Origin: Halosimplex salinum
GTDB taxonomy: Archaea > Halobacteriota > Halobacteria > Halobacteriales > Haloarculaceae
NCBI RefSeq assembly: GCF_003730195.1
Contig: NZ_QWGG01000003.1
Coordinates: 434,001 to 498,000 of the forward strand
Reading direction: 5' to 3'
DNA: 64,000 bases
Below, one piece after another: positions 45,570 through 53,512 of this stretch. The notes beneath the pieces are model-generated. The model saw only the letters and a program-made list of their open reading frames with translations, was not told the origin of the DNA and searched no databases. Numbering within the stretch: position 1 is the first letter of the stretch; each line of letters opens with the position of its first letter. The position numbers and the translations under genes were made by a program.

Positions 45570-46163
45570 ATGGCAGACAATCACAAACACCACGAGCACG
45601 TCGACGAGACAGTCACAGAGCGCTCCGACTGGGCCCGCCGCCGTCGCGAGGGCATCCCGACGAACAAGAATCTCCTCGTCATCGCCTGTATGGACGAACG
45701 AATTCCAGTCGAAGACGTACTCGGGCTCGAACTTGGTGACGCCCAGATCTATCGGAACGCCGGTGGGAAGGTCACTGACGACGTCATCCGCTCGGCCGCA
45801 TTGACGACGAACTTCTTCGACACGGACGAAATCATCGTCATCAACCACACCGACTGTGGGATGATGAGTGCCCCGGACGCGGCCGTCCGTGACGGGCTCG
45901 AAGCACAGGCCGTCGACCTGTCGGACGTTGACCTCGACCCGTCGCTTCCCGAGCTCAACATCGGCGATGCTGATATCATCGACTGGGTCAAGATGACCGA
46001 CGACATCGACGAAGCCTGTGCGGCACAGGTCGAGTATCTGCGACAGTCGGAGCTCATCCCGGACGATGTTACCGTCTCGGGGTACGTCTACGAGGCCGAG
46101 TCCGGCGAACTCCGGGAACCCGGTGAGCGCATCGCTGGCAAAATCAGTGAACGACAGACGTAG
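45570..46163 (+). CDS. Beta-class carbonic anhydrase
   Basis: The 197-residue enzyme hydrates CO2. The zinc ligands are clear: Cys40 with the Asp-Arg dyad (CMDERIPVEDV), and His93 and Cys96 in VINHTDCGM. The protein is very acidic (for example an insert SDVDLDPSLPELNIGDADI at about 118-136), as expected in the halophile cytoplasm. No signal peptide is seen. The sequence between the ligand sets and the short C-terminus fits the smaller archaeal and gram-positive beta-CA type. It stands between copies of a dispersed repeat. Confidence 0.92.
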   Translation: MADNHKHHEHVDETVTERSDWARRRREGIPTNKNLLVIACMDERIPVEDVLGLELGDAQIYRNAGGKVTDDVIRSAALTTNFFDTDEIIVINHTDCGMMSAPDAAVRDGLEAQAVDLSDVDLDPSLPELNIGDADIIDWVKMTDDIDEACAAQVEYLRQSELIPDDVTVSGYVYEAESGELREPGERIAGKISERQT

Positions 46164-46506
46164 CACAGCCCCAAGTCAGTACATCGCCGGCTCGTCAGGA
46201 CTGCAGTACGCGCAGAACTGGCGTGGCCCCCTAAGAGCGTACTGTACCGTGAGCGCTCGTCGGAGTTCGAAACCCCCGTCGGGAACATACTGACCGGGCG
46301 TACGTCATCCAGAGCTCTGAACTGTCGACGACAAGGTCGTGGCTGCGCGCACGACGAGGTGAGCACGGAGCGGAGGGTTGGGGAGGCGGAGTTAGTATCT
46401 GGAACCCGCGGAATCGGTTCCGAATAGCGATGCCAATTCAAACTGTACCGATTCGCTGATTCCGAACACCGACCGGATGCGACCGAAAAAACCCCTCCTG
46501 AAGCGA
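46164..46506. other. Gap between carbonic anhydrase and CopB genes
   Basis: The 343-bp gap between two convergent genes holds the dispersed repeat at 46335-46395 and nothing else that I could recognise. A run GAAAAAACCCC near 46481-46495 could, on the minus strand, provide the T-tract that ends the copB transcript. Confidence 0.4.
46335..46395. repeat. Dispersed repeat, copy 2
   Basis: The second copy of the GGTCGTGGCTGCGCGC repeat, with GAGCACGGAGCGGAGGGT following and a few small indels relative to copy 1. It is about 170 bp after the carbonic anhydrase stop. Confidence 0.75.
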
Positions 46507-48759
46507 TTAGGGAGATTTCAGTCTTGCAGGTTGGGCGTCAGTCGGTGATGTCCCTCCTGGAAGGTTAGGGATGGACAGATCCACCCGCCGGAGCAATTGT
46601 GCGTTGATGGCGACGATGACCGTACTCAGCGACATCAGGAGCGCACCCACAGCGGGCGACAGCAGAATCCCGATCGGAGCCAATACGCCCGCTGCAAGCG
46701 GGATCGCGAACACGTTGTAGCCTGCGGCCCAGACGATATTTTCCTGCATCTTCCGATAGCTCGCCTTGCTGAGCTTCACGAGCCGAACCACGTCCAGCGG
46801 GTTGTTCTGGACGAGAACGACGTCGGCCGACTGGACGGCGACGTCCGTGCCACTCCCGATGGCGATCCCGACGTCGGCGCGCGTCAACGCGGGCGCGTCG
46901 TTGACGCCGTCGCCGACCATCCCGACGAGTTTGCCCTGATTCTGGAGCTCCTGCACCTTCTTGTCCTTGTCTCCCGGGAGGACCTCGGCGAACACCGTGT
47001 CGATGCCCAGTTCCTCGGCGACGGCGGTCGCGACGTCCCGTGAGTCCCCGGTCAGCATCGCTACCTCGATACCGAGTTCGTGGAGCGCGTCGACGACCCG
47101 ATAGCTTTCCTCGCGAACGACGTCGGCCATCGCGAACGCCGCGATCAACTCGCCATCACGGACGAGATACACGACCGTCTGTGCGTTCTTGCCGGCTTCG
47201 TCGGCGAAGCTCCGCAGTTGTCCTGGAACGTCGCTATCGAGAGACGCCAGCAGATTCGGGCCACCGACGTAGATCTCGTCGCCTTCGACGGTCGCCCGGA
47301 CACCCCGCCCCTTCATCGCCTCGAAATCAGTCGCAGCAGGTGCGGCAATCCCCCGCTGTTCGGCCGCCTGACGAATGGCTCCGGCGATCATGTGTTCCGA
47401 ATCGCTCTCTACAGCGGTAGCCAGTGCGAGCGCGTCGTTCTCGGCGACGCCTTCGACGGTCGCCATGTCGACGACGCCGTGTTCGCCTTCGGTGAGCGTC
47501 CCCGTCTTGTCAAAGATGATGGCGTCCAGGTTCCGTGCTTCCTCCATCGCGATACGGTCCCGGACGAGCATTCCGTTGCGGGCCGCCAGCGAGGTGTTGA
47601 TCGCGACGACGAGCGGGATGGCGAGTCCGAGCGCGTGCGGGCAGGCGATGACGAGCACCGTGACGACGCGCTCAATAACCGTTGCGTTGAACGAGACCGC
47701 GAGTGTCCACGCGATGGCTGTAACGCCCGCTGCCGCGACGGCGACGTAGAATAGCCAGCCGGCCGCGCGGTCAGCCAGCACCTGTGTCTTGGACTTGCTT
47801 CGCTGGGCGTCCTCGACGAGCCGCAAGATCCCCGCGAGCGCCGTCTCCTCACCCGTCGCGCCGACCCGAACGCGGAGACTCCCGTCTCCGTTGATCGTCC
47901 CGCCGATGACCTCGTCACCGGGGTCTTTCGAGACTGGTTTCGACTCGCCGGTGAGCATCGATTCGTTCACGTCCGAGTCACCGTCTTCGACGACGCCGTC
48001 GGCAGGGACGCTCGCGCCCGGCCGGACCAGTACGAGGTCACCTTCGGAGAGGTCACCGACAGGCACCGCTTCGGTCTCGCCGTCGTCGGAGATCCGCTCG
48101 GCAGTGTCGGGCATGAGCTTCGCCAGTTCGTCGACGGCGCTCGAGGCCCGCCGTACCGAACGCATCTCGATCCAGTGGCCGAGTAGCATGATGTCGATCA
48201 GCGTCACGAGTTCCCAGAAGAACGCGGACTCCGTCGGGAAGAACACGCTCGCCAGGCTGTAGACGAACGCGACGGTGATCGCCATCGAGATCAGCGTCAT
48301 CATCCCCGGCGAACGGTCCCGTAGCTCCGGCACCGCCATCCGGAGGAAGGGAACGCCGCCGTACGCGAAGACGATCACCGCGAAGACAGGATTGATCCAC
48401 TGACTCCCGGGGAACGCCGGAACAGAGAATCCGAGCCAGCGCTGGAGCGCTTCGCTGTACAGAAGAACCGGGATCGAGAGGAGCGTCGAGACGAAAAAGC
48501 GCCGGCGAAACATCTGTTCGTGCCCTTCGTGCATTCCGCCGTGGTCGCCGTGGCGACCGTGTGCATCGTGGTGACCGTGTCTGCCAGAGTCACCTTCCCC
48601 GCCGTGGTGAGAGGTAGCTTCGTCCTCGAGGAGCGACTGCTCGGCCCTCGACTCCCCGTGTGACCCGACACGCCCGGAATCGCTTCCGTCGTGGTGAGCG
48701 TCCACGGAATCCTCGTTCGGGTCGTGGGACGAATCGTCCATCGTCCTCGTATTCGTCAC
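46507..48759 (-). CDS. copB: Copper-exporting P1B-type ATPase, CopB class
   Basis: The 750-residue pump has a His-rich cytoplasmic head (about 1-80, with [13 protein letters not shown]) in place of the CxxC metal-binding domains of CopA. Eight membrane helices follow. The sixth carries Cys373-Pro374-His375 (ACPHALGL), the CPH motif of CopB-type pumps, linked to Cu(II)/Cu(I) or Ag export. The phosphorylation site is Asp417 in DKTGTLTEG, with the actuator loop TGESKPVSK and hinge [16 protein letters not shown]. All motor motifs are present. Just upstream on the same strand is a PadR regulator. ATG at 48759 is used. Confidence 0.93.
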   Translation of the reverse strand: MTNTRTMDDSSHDPNEDSVDAHHDGSDSGRVGSHGESRAEQSLLEDEATSHHGGEGDSGRHGHHDAHGRHGDHGGMHEGHEQMFRRRFFVSTLLSIPVLLYSEALQRWLGFSVPAFPGSQWINPVFAVIVFAYGGVPFLRMAVPELRDRSPGMMTLISMAITVAFVYSLASVFFPTESAFFWELVTLIDIMLLGHWIEMRSVRRASSAVDELAKLMPDTAERISDDGETEAVPVGDLSEGDLVLVRPGASVPADGVVEDGDSDVNESMLTGESKPVSKDPGDEVIGGTINGDGSLRVRVGATGEETALAGILRLVEDAQRSKSKTQVLADRAAGWLFYVAVAAAGVTAIAWTLAVSFNATVIERVVTVLVIACPHALGLAIPLVVAINTSLAARNGMLVRDRIAMEEARNLDAIIFDKTGTLTEGEHGVVDMATVEGVAENDALALATAVESDSEHMIAGAIRQAAEQRGIAAPAATDFEAMKGRGVRATVEGDEIYVGGPNLLASLDSDVPGQLRSFADEAGKNAQTVVYLVRDGELIAAFAMADVVREESYRVVDALHELGIEVAMLTGDSRDVATAVAEELGIDTVFAEVLPGDKDKKVQELQNQGKLVGMVGDGVNDAPALTRADVGIAIGSGTDVAVQSADVVLVQNNPLDVVRLVKLSKASYRKMQENIVWAAGYNVFAIPLAAGVLAPIGILLSPAVGALLMSLSTVIVAINAQLLRRVDLSIPNLPGGTSPTDAQPARLKSP

Positions 48760-48967
48760 GAGTGACCTTCAACGTGAGTGCCAGTTCGCACGTGATCTCG
48801 CTACACGGACTGGATTCCGCAGTGAGTTGGTAGCCGAAGACCGCCACAGTCGCTGGGAGCGGTCGATGGAGCCGCCGCCGATGTCTCGGCTCCCCGAAGC
48901 GGACAGCAGCATCGCGAACTCCACAATCTGCGGTCAGGCTAGTGAGACAGTCCGCGAGATCGGAGAC

Positions 48968-49258
48968 CTATGCAGGCTGGCCGTCCACGTCGACGTACTG
49001 CGCTTCCCAGTCGCGCCGGGCCTCGATCTCCCGTCGTCCGCGTCGAGTCAGACTGTAGAAGTTTGTCCGACGGTCCCGCTCACCTTTCTCGACGAGTCCC
49101 TTGTCGACGAGTGTATCGAGATTCGGGTACAATCGCCCGTGGTGGATCTCCTTCTCGTAGTAGTTTTCGAGCTCTTCTTTGATCGCCAGACCGTGCGGCT
49201 CGTCTTTGCCCGCGATGGCGTACAGCAGGTCGCGCTGGAAGCCGGTCAGATCGTACAT
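48968..49258 (-). CDS. PadR-family transcription regulator
   Basis: The 96-residue protein has the minimal PadR fold: FQRDLLYAIAGKDEPHGLAI (helix 1-2), YEKEIHHGRLYPNLDTLVDKGLVEKG (recognition helix and wing), and the wing end TNFYSLTRRGRREIEAR. Such proteins bind DNA as dimers and sense small molecules or metals. It precedes copB in the same direction with a 208-bp gap and may control it, though the gap allows separate promoters. ATG at 49258 is used; an upstream TTG- or GTG-based extension has no PadR features. Confidence 0.85.
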   Translation of the reverse strand: MYDLTGFQRDLLYAIAGKDEPHGLAIKEELENYYEKEIHHGRLYPNLDTLVDKGLVEKGERDRRTNFYSLTRRGRREIEARRDWEAQYVDVDGQPA

Positions 49259-49436
49259 TGGACAGTCCGCTGATAGTGTCTCGATGCAGTTAGTTCTGTC
49301 GAGAACGATAGTCAAACAGCAATGAAACTACCAGCACGTGGACGCTGTCCAGTAGGGAGACGGATCGGACAGCGCTCTCGGCCGCCACCGACGGCCATCG
49401 CTCTGTGAGAGCTGTGCGGGAGTCGCGACGACCCGC

Positions 49437-50465
49437 TCACCGAGCCGAGAGCCCGACGCCGTCGGCCAGCAGTTCGTGCGAGCGGAGCGCGTCGTCGTGG
49501 TCGCCGACGGCGTGCTGGATCATCACCTCGTCGACGCCGACGCGGTCCGAAAGCTGTTCGAGGAGCCCGGCGAGCGTGTCCGGGCTCCCGGAGATAGCTC
49601 GCGGCCACTCGTCTTCGTCGAGCGTGGCGGGCGTCGGGTCGGGGACGGCGCCGAGTTCGTCGATCGCTTCCTCGACGGACGGCGTGGTGCCGACCTCGCC
49701 CCGTTCCATCCGCCTGAACGTCGCTTCGGCCACGGCTCGCTGTCGCGCCGCGTCCTCGTCGGTCTCGGCACAGACCGCGTTCACCGCGACCATGCCGTGG
49801 GGCTCGTCCAGTCCGTCGGCCAGTCGAGAGGGCTGGAACTCCTCGCGGTAGGTCTCGAAGGTTTGCGTGGCGAACTGCGGGCGGATGAACGCCGCGAAAC
49901 AGTAGCGCAGGCCGAGCTCGCCGGCGAGCGCCGCACTCGATGGGCTCGACCCGAGCACCCACGGCACCGGCTCCGCCGCGTCCGAACGTGGGATCGTCAG
50001 GTCGCCGTAGGGGTGTTCGGGCGGGTAGTCGTCGTAGAGGTGCGTGGCGACGGCCTCGATCTTCTCGGCGTGGTCCTCGTCGGGGTTCTGGACGTGGCGC
50101 TCGGTCCCGAGGGCGCGGTCGGCGGCCGGCGAGCCGTTCGCCCGCCCCAGTCCGGCGTCGATACGGCCCGGGGCGAGCGCGTCGAGGGCGCCGAACTGCT
50201 CGGCGACCTTGAACGGGCTGTAGTGGTTGAGCAACACCGCGCCCGAGCCGAGCCGTATCGAGTCGGTCTCGGCCGCCAGGTGCCCGAGCAACACCTCCGG
50301 GGTCGTCCCCGCGATGGTCTCGGCCATCCCGTGGTGTTCGGCGACCCAGAACCGCGAGTAGCCGAGGGCTTCGGCCTGCTGGGCGGCCGCGACGGTGTTC
50401 GCGTACGCCTCGGTCGCGCTGGCGCCGTCGGGAACCGGAGAGAGGTCGACGACAGAGAGGTCCAT
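49437..50465 (-). CDS. Flavin-dependent monooxygenase (LLM class)
   Basis: The 342-residue enzyme is a bacterial-luciferase-like (LLM) oxidoreductase of the MsnO8-type subfamily. It begins LSVVDLSPVPDGASATEAYA and has the typical YSRFWVAEHHGM (about 36-48), then LRLGSGAVLL-like IRLGSGAVLLNHYSPFKVAEQF (about 75-96) and GRIDAGLGRA. It uses reduced flavin and O2; the substrate is unknown. No flavin reductase gene is adjacent. Its promoter region holds the perfect palindrome at 50531-50548 with the CACTTTCACTCC element on the minus strand. Confidence 0.9.
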   Translation of the reverse strand: MDLSVVDLSPVPDGASATEAYANTVAAAQQAEALGYSRFWVAEHHGMAETIAGTTPEVLLGHLAAETDSIRLGSGAVLLNHYSPFKVAEQFGALDALAPGRIDAGLGRANGSPAADRALGTERHVQNPDEDHAEKIEAVATHLYDDYPPEHPYGDLTIPRSDAAEPVPWVLGSSPSSAALAGELGLRYCFAAFIRPQFATQTFETYREEFQPSRLADGLDEPHGMVAVNAVCAETDEDAARQRAVAEATFRRMERGEVGTTPSVEEAIDELGAVPDPTPATLDEDEWPRAISGSPDTLAGLLEQLSDRVGVDEVMIQHAVGDHDDALRSHELLADGVGLSAR

Positions 50466-50530
50466 ACCCCCGTTCGGGAGTTGTGCCGGATAACGGTTCG
50501 GCTCTCACACCGGTTTCAGCCACGGGGAGT

Positions 50531-50548
50531 GAAAGTGGATCCACTTTC
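50531..50548. promoter_or_regulatory. Perfect 18-bp palindrome, candidate operator
   Basis: GAAAGTGGATCCACTTTC lies 66 bp upstream of the monooxygenase start (minus strand) and 50 bp upstream of the small gene at 50598 (plus strand). On the minus strand it runs into CCACTTTCACTCC, matching the element upstream of rpa3 and of the RecQ block. It may therefore be a repressor or activator site for one or both divergent genes. Confidence 0.6.
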
Positions 50549-50597
50549 GCGCCGGGTGTGGCTGGCGTCTAATACCCCGACGGCCCATCGACAGAGT

Positions 50598-50789
50598 ATG
50601 AGTTCGACACTGGCGGAGACCGACTCGACCGACCACACGCGGCGTCACATGACGACGCTGCTCATCGAAGAGCGGGGCGACGGCCACTGGATCGTCACGC
50701 AGGGCGGCGTCGACCTCGAAGGCCACGGCACGACCGCCGCCGAAGCGGCCGCCGACTACTGTCGACAGATCGACGCTGCCGGGGAGTGA
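50598..50789 (+). CDS. Small HicB/UPF0150-like protein (63 aa)
   Basis: A 63-residue frame from ATG at 50598 ends in TGA at 50787-50789. The core TTLLIEERGDGHWIVTQGGVDLEGHGTTAAEAAADYC looks like a partial RNase-H-like HicB antitoxin domain (two strands, then helix). No HicA toxin adjoins it, so an antitoxin role is unlikely or lost. A second ATG at residue 18 is possible. It is divergent from the monooxygenase, sharing the palindromic operator region. Confidence 0.55.
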   Translation: MSSTLAETDSTDHTRRHMTTLLIEERGDGHWIVTQGGVDLEGHGTTAAEAAADYCRQIDAAGE

Positions 50790-50813
50790 GACCGATACCG
50801 TTCCGGGTCCCCT

Positions 50814-50885
50814 GTCGGACCGCGACGGATCGCTTCGTCGGACCGCGACGGACTGCGACGAACCGCTTCGTCGGACCGTAACGAC
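50814..50885. repeat. Imperfect tandem repeat
   Basis: GTCGGACCGCGACGGA and the variants CGCTTCGTCGGACCG recur at 50814, 50837 and 50870, with spacings of 23 and 33 bp. It lies 25 bp after the small gene and 35 bp before the CACTTTCACTCC element. Confidence 0.55.
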
Positions 50886-50919
50886 CTGTCGTGCCCGGAG
50901 CGATACGAACGACGTCGCG

Positions 50920-50952
50920 TTCACTTTCACTCCGCTCGGCGGAGCATTAAGT
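50920..50952 (+). promoter_or_regulatory. Promoter with CACTTTCACTCC element before the zinc protein/RecQ block
   Basis: TTCACTTTCACTCCGCT (50920-50936) is identical over 17 bp to the rpa3 upstream element. It is followed after about 8 nt by the TATA-like CATTAAGTG (50944-50952), again the same spacing as before rpa3. It lies about 80 nt before the zinc microprotein ATG and 340 nt before the RecQ ATG. Confidence 0.6.
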
Positions 50953-51033
50953 GATCGCCGCAGCATCGATCGGACAGAGGACAGCGTCCTCGCGAGTGTC
51001 ACACGCACTCGCTCCCCTTCGAGTACTCCACAC

Positions 51034-51183
51034 ATGCAACGAAGCCCCGACCCGCTCGGTTCCTGCACCGAATGTGGCACCTCCCTGTTCGACGTCGACG
51101 TCCTCGTCGCGTACGAGACCGACGACGAACGCGAGTACTACGCCGAGTGTCCCGACTGTCGCACCGTCGTCCACCCGAGATAG
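51034..51183 (+). CDS. Zinc microprotein, DUF7837-like (49 aa)
   Basis: A 49-residue frame starts with ATG at 51034. It contains two zinc knuckles: CTECG (about residues 11-15) and CPDC (about 40-43), with an acidic middle. The build matches the small haloarchaeal DUF7837-type zinc-binding proteins. It lies 106 bp before the RecQ gene on the same strand and shares the CACTTTCACTCC promoter, so it may be co-transcribed and linked to DNA repair. No further role is known. Confidence 0.7.
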   Translation: MQRSPDPLGSCTECGTSLFDVDVLVAYETDDEREYYAECPDCRTVVHPR

Positions 51184-51289
51184 CCCTCCGTCCACCACCG
51201 ATGAGAGTGTCCCCCCGTCGAGTACGTCGAGAGTCCCACGCAGCGTCGCGAACGCGCACAGAACAGTTATTGTCCGTCGTCCGGCAAGG

Positions 51290-53383
51290 ATGGGTGTGAA
51301 CTCGTCATCCGGTCGCGCATCGGAGGCCGAGGCCCAGCGACTGCTCGAACGGAGTATCGGCCCGGACGCCGAGTTCCGCCCACAGCAGTGGGAGGCCATC
51401 GACGGACTGGTGAACGAGAAAGAGCGGCTGTTGCTCGTCCAGCGGACCGGCTGGGGGAAGAGCACGGTCTACTTCATCGCGACCAAACTCCTCAGGGAGC
51501 GCGGCGAGGGGCCGACGCTGATCGTCAGTCCGCTGCTGGCGCTGATGCACAACCAGATCCAGGACGCCGAGCAGCAGCTCGGACTCGAGGCACGGACGAT
51601 CCACTCGAACAACACCGAGGAGTGGGAGGCCGCCAAACGGAGCGTCGTCGACGGCACCTGCGACGTTCTGCTGGTCTCCCCGGAGCGACTGGCCAACCAG
51701 GAGTTCCAGGAGGACGTCCTGGTGGCGATGCAGGAGGAGTTCGGCCTGCTCGTCGTCGACGAGGCCCACTGCATCTCCAACTGGGGGCACGACTTCCGGC
51801 CGGACTACCGCCGGATCAAGCGGATCCTGCGGGAACTCCCGGAGCACATCCCGGTCGCGGCGACGACCGCGACGGCGAACGACCGCGTCGTCGAGGACGT
51901 GACTCGACAGGTGCCGGACCTGCGGGTCGTCCGCGGTGACCTCGTCAGGGAGTCGCTGCGCATCCAGACCATCGAGATGGACTCACGGGCCGACCGCCTC
52001 GCCTGGCTCGCGGAGACCCTCCCCGACCTGCCCTCGGCGGGTATCGTCTACTGTCTGACCACCGACGAAGTCGAGATCGTCGCGGACTGGTTGACCCAGC
52101 ACGGTCTCTCCGTCGAGCCGTATCACGGCGGCGTGGACGGCGACCGGCGGCGGCGACTCGAAGCGCGCCTGCTCGCCAACGACGTCGACGCGCTGGTGGC
52201 GACGAACGCGCTCGGGATGGGGTTCAACAAGCCCGACCTCGGGTGGGTCGTCCACTTCCAGCGGCCGCCGAACCTCATCAGGTACTACCAGGAGATCGGA
52301 CGCGCCGGACGCGGCCTCGACGAGGCCTTCGCCGTCCTGCTCTCGGGCGAGGAGGACGACGACATCGCGGAGTTCTTCATCGAACAGGCGTTTCCCGACC
52401 CGGCGGACTTCGAGCTGGTCCTGCAGACCGTGGCGGAGAGCGACGAACCGCTCTACAAGTACGAGATACTCAAGCGCGCGAACGTCTCGTGGAAGGCCGC
52501 GTCGAAGTGTCTCGACATCCTGCGGGTCGAGAACGCCCTGATCCGGGTGGACGACGGGTTCGAGCGAACGGGGAAGGAGTGGACCTTCGACCACGACCGC
52601 ATCGAATCGATCACGGAACACCGGTGGGAGGAACTGGCGCAGATCCAGGCGTTCGTCGAAACGGACGCCTGTCTCACGAAGTTCATCGACGACGTGCTCG
52701 ACGGATCCATGGACGGCCCCTGTGGCCGCTGTGCCAACTGCGCCGGGGAGTTCGTGCCCACCTCGGTCCGCGACGAGCGCCTCGTTCGAGCGGCGACCGA
52801 CCACTATCGCGCCGAGTCGTGGAGCGAGATATCCGCGCGCTACTACATGCCCGAACGGGGCGGCGGACGCTCGAAGATAGACGAATCGCGCAAGCCCGAG
52901 GAGGGCCGTTCGCTCTGCGTGTACGGCGATCCCGGGCTCGGCACGCTCGTGAGCGGGCAGCGAGACAGCGGCGACCCGTACAGCGACCAGGTGGTCGACG
53001 CCGCCGTCGAACACGTACAGGAGGTGTGGGAGCCGACGCCCGAACCGACCTGGGTGGCGGCCGTTCCGTCGACGTCGGCCGAGACGGACCGGGTGGCGGA
53101 CCTCGCCGAACGGATCGCACAGGGGCTCGGGCTCCCGTACGAGGACGCGCTCCGCAAGGTCGGATCGACCGCGCCGGACGGGGAACTGAAGAACTCGTAC
53201 CAGAAGCGATGGGACGTCGAGGGCGTGTTCGAGGCGACGAAGTGGGTTCGACCGGGGCCAGTGCTCCTCGTCGACGACACCGTCGACACTCGCTGGACGC
53301 TCACGGAAGCCGGGATGACACTCCGGGACGGTGGCAGCGGCGACGTCTATCCGCTCGCCCTGGCCGAGCGGACCGGCTGGTGA
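51290..53383 (+). CDS. RecQ-family DNA helicase fused to a phosphoribosyltransferase-like domain
   Basis: The 697-residue protein is a superfamily 2 DNA helicase. Motif I is QRTGWGKST (51-59), motif II DEAH (157-160), motif III ATTATAND, and motif VI QEIGRAGRG. The RecQ C-terminal zinc domain follows (Cys residues around DGPCGRCANC, about 475-490). Residues about 580-697 form a type I PRTase-like domain with the PRPP loop VLLVDDTVDTRWT (about 659-671). RecQ proteins of this fused type are also known in actinobacteria. The PRTase part may bind a nucleotide and regulate the helicase. ATG at 51290 is used. Confidence 0.92.
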   Translation: MGVNSSSGRASEAEAQRLLERSIGPDAEFRPQQWEAIDGLVNEKERLLLVQRTGWGKSTVYFIATKLLRERGEGPTLIVSPLLALMHNQIQDAEQQLGLEARTIHSNNTEEWEAAKRSVVDGTCDVLLVSPERLANQEFQEDVLVAMQEEFGLLVVDEAHCISNWGHDFRPDYRRIKRILRELPEHIPVAATTATANDRVVEDVTRQVPDLRVVRGDLVRESLRIQTIEMDSRADRLAWLAETLPDLPSAGIVYCLTTDEVEIVADWLTQHGLSVEPYHGGVDGDRRRRLEARLLANDVDALVATNALGMGFNKPDLGWVVHFQRPPNLIRYYQEIGRAGRGLDEAFAVLLSGEEDDDIAEFFIEQAFPDPADFELVLQTVAESDEPLYKYEILKRANVSWKAASKCLDILRVENALIRVDDGFERTGKEWTFDHDRIESITEHRWEELAQIQAFVETDACLTKFIDDVLDGSMDGPCGRCANCAGEFVPTSVRDERLVRAATDHYRAESWSEISARYYMPERGGGRSKIDESRKPEEGRSLCVYGDPGLGTLVSGQRDSGDPYSDQVVDAAVEHVQEVWEPTPEPTWVAAVPSTSAETDRVADLAERIAQGLGLPYEDALRKVGSTAPDGELKNSYQKRWDVEGVFEATKWVRPGPVLLVDDTVDTRWTLTEAGMTLRDGGSGDVYPLALAERTGW

Positions 53384-53389
53384 ACTCGC

Positions 53390-53455
53390 GACGCGGCGAC
53401 GCCGCGACGCCGCGACGCCGCGACTCGCGGGGCGGCGGGTCGGCGGGTCGGCCGG
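53390..53455. repeat. Simple 8-bp repeat array
   Basis: GACGCCGC is repeated about three times from 53398, then GGCGGGTCGGCGGGTCG. The array starts just after the RecQ stop and ends 60 bp before the next gene. Likely slippage-prone. Confidence 0.6.
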
Positions 53456-53512
53456 TCGACTCCCGGTCGTCCAATCCAGAAAACACTTTGAGGCGGGTCC
53501 GAACTACGACGT

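Noticed and set aside
50951-51289. N-terminal extension of RecQ back to 50951
   Set aside because: The extra 113 residues lack helicase features and overlap the zinc microprotein in another frame; the ATG at 51290 matches the family.
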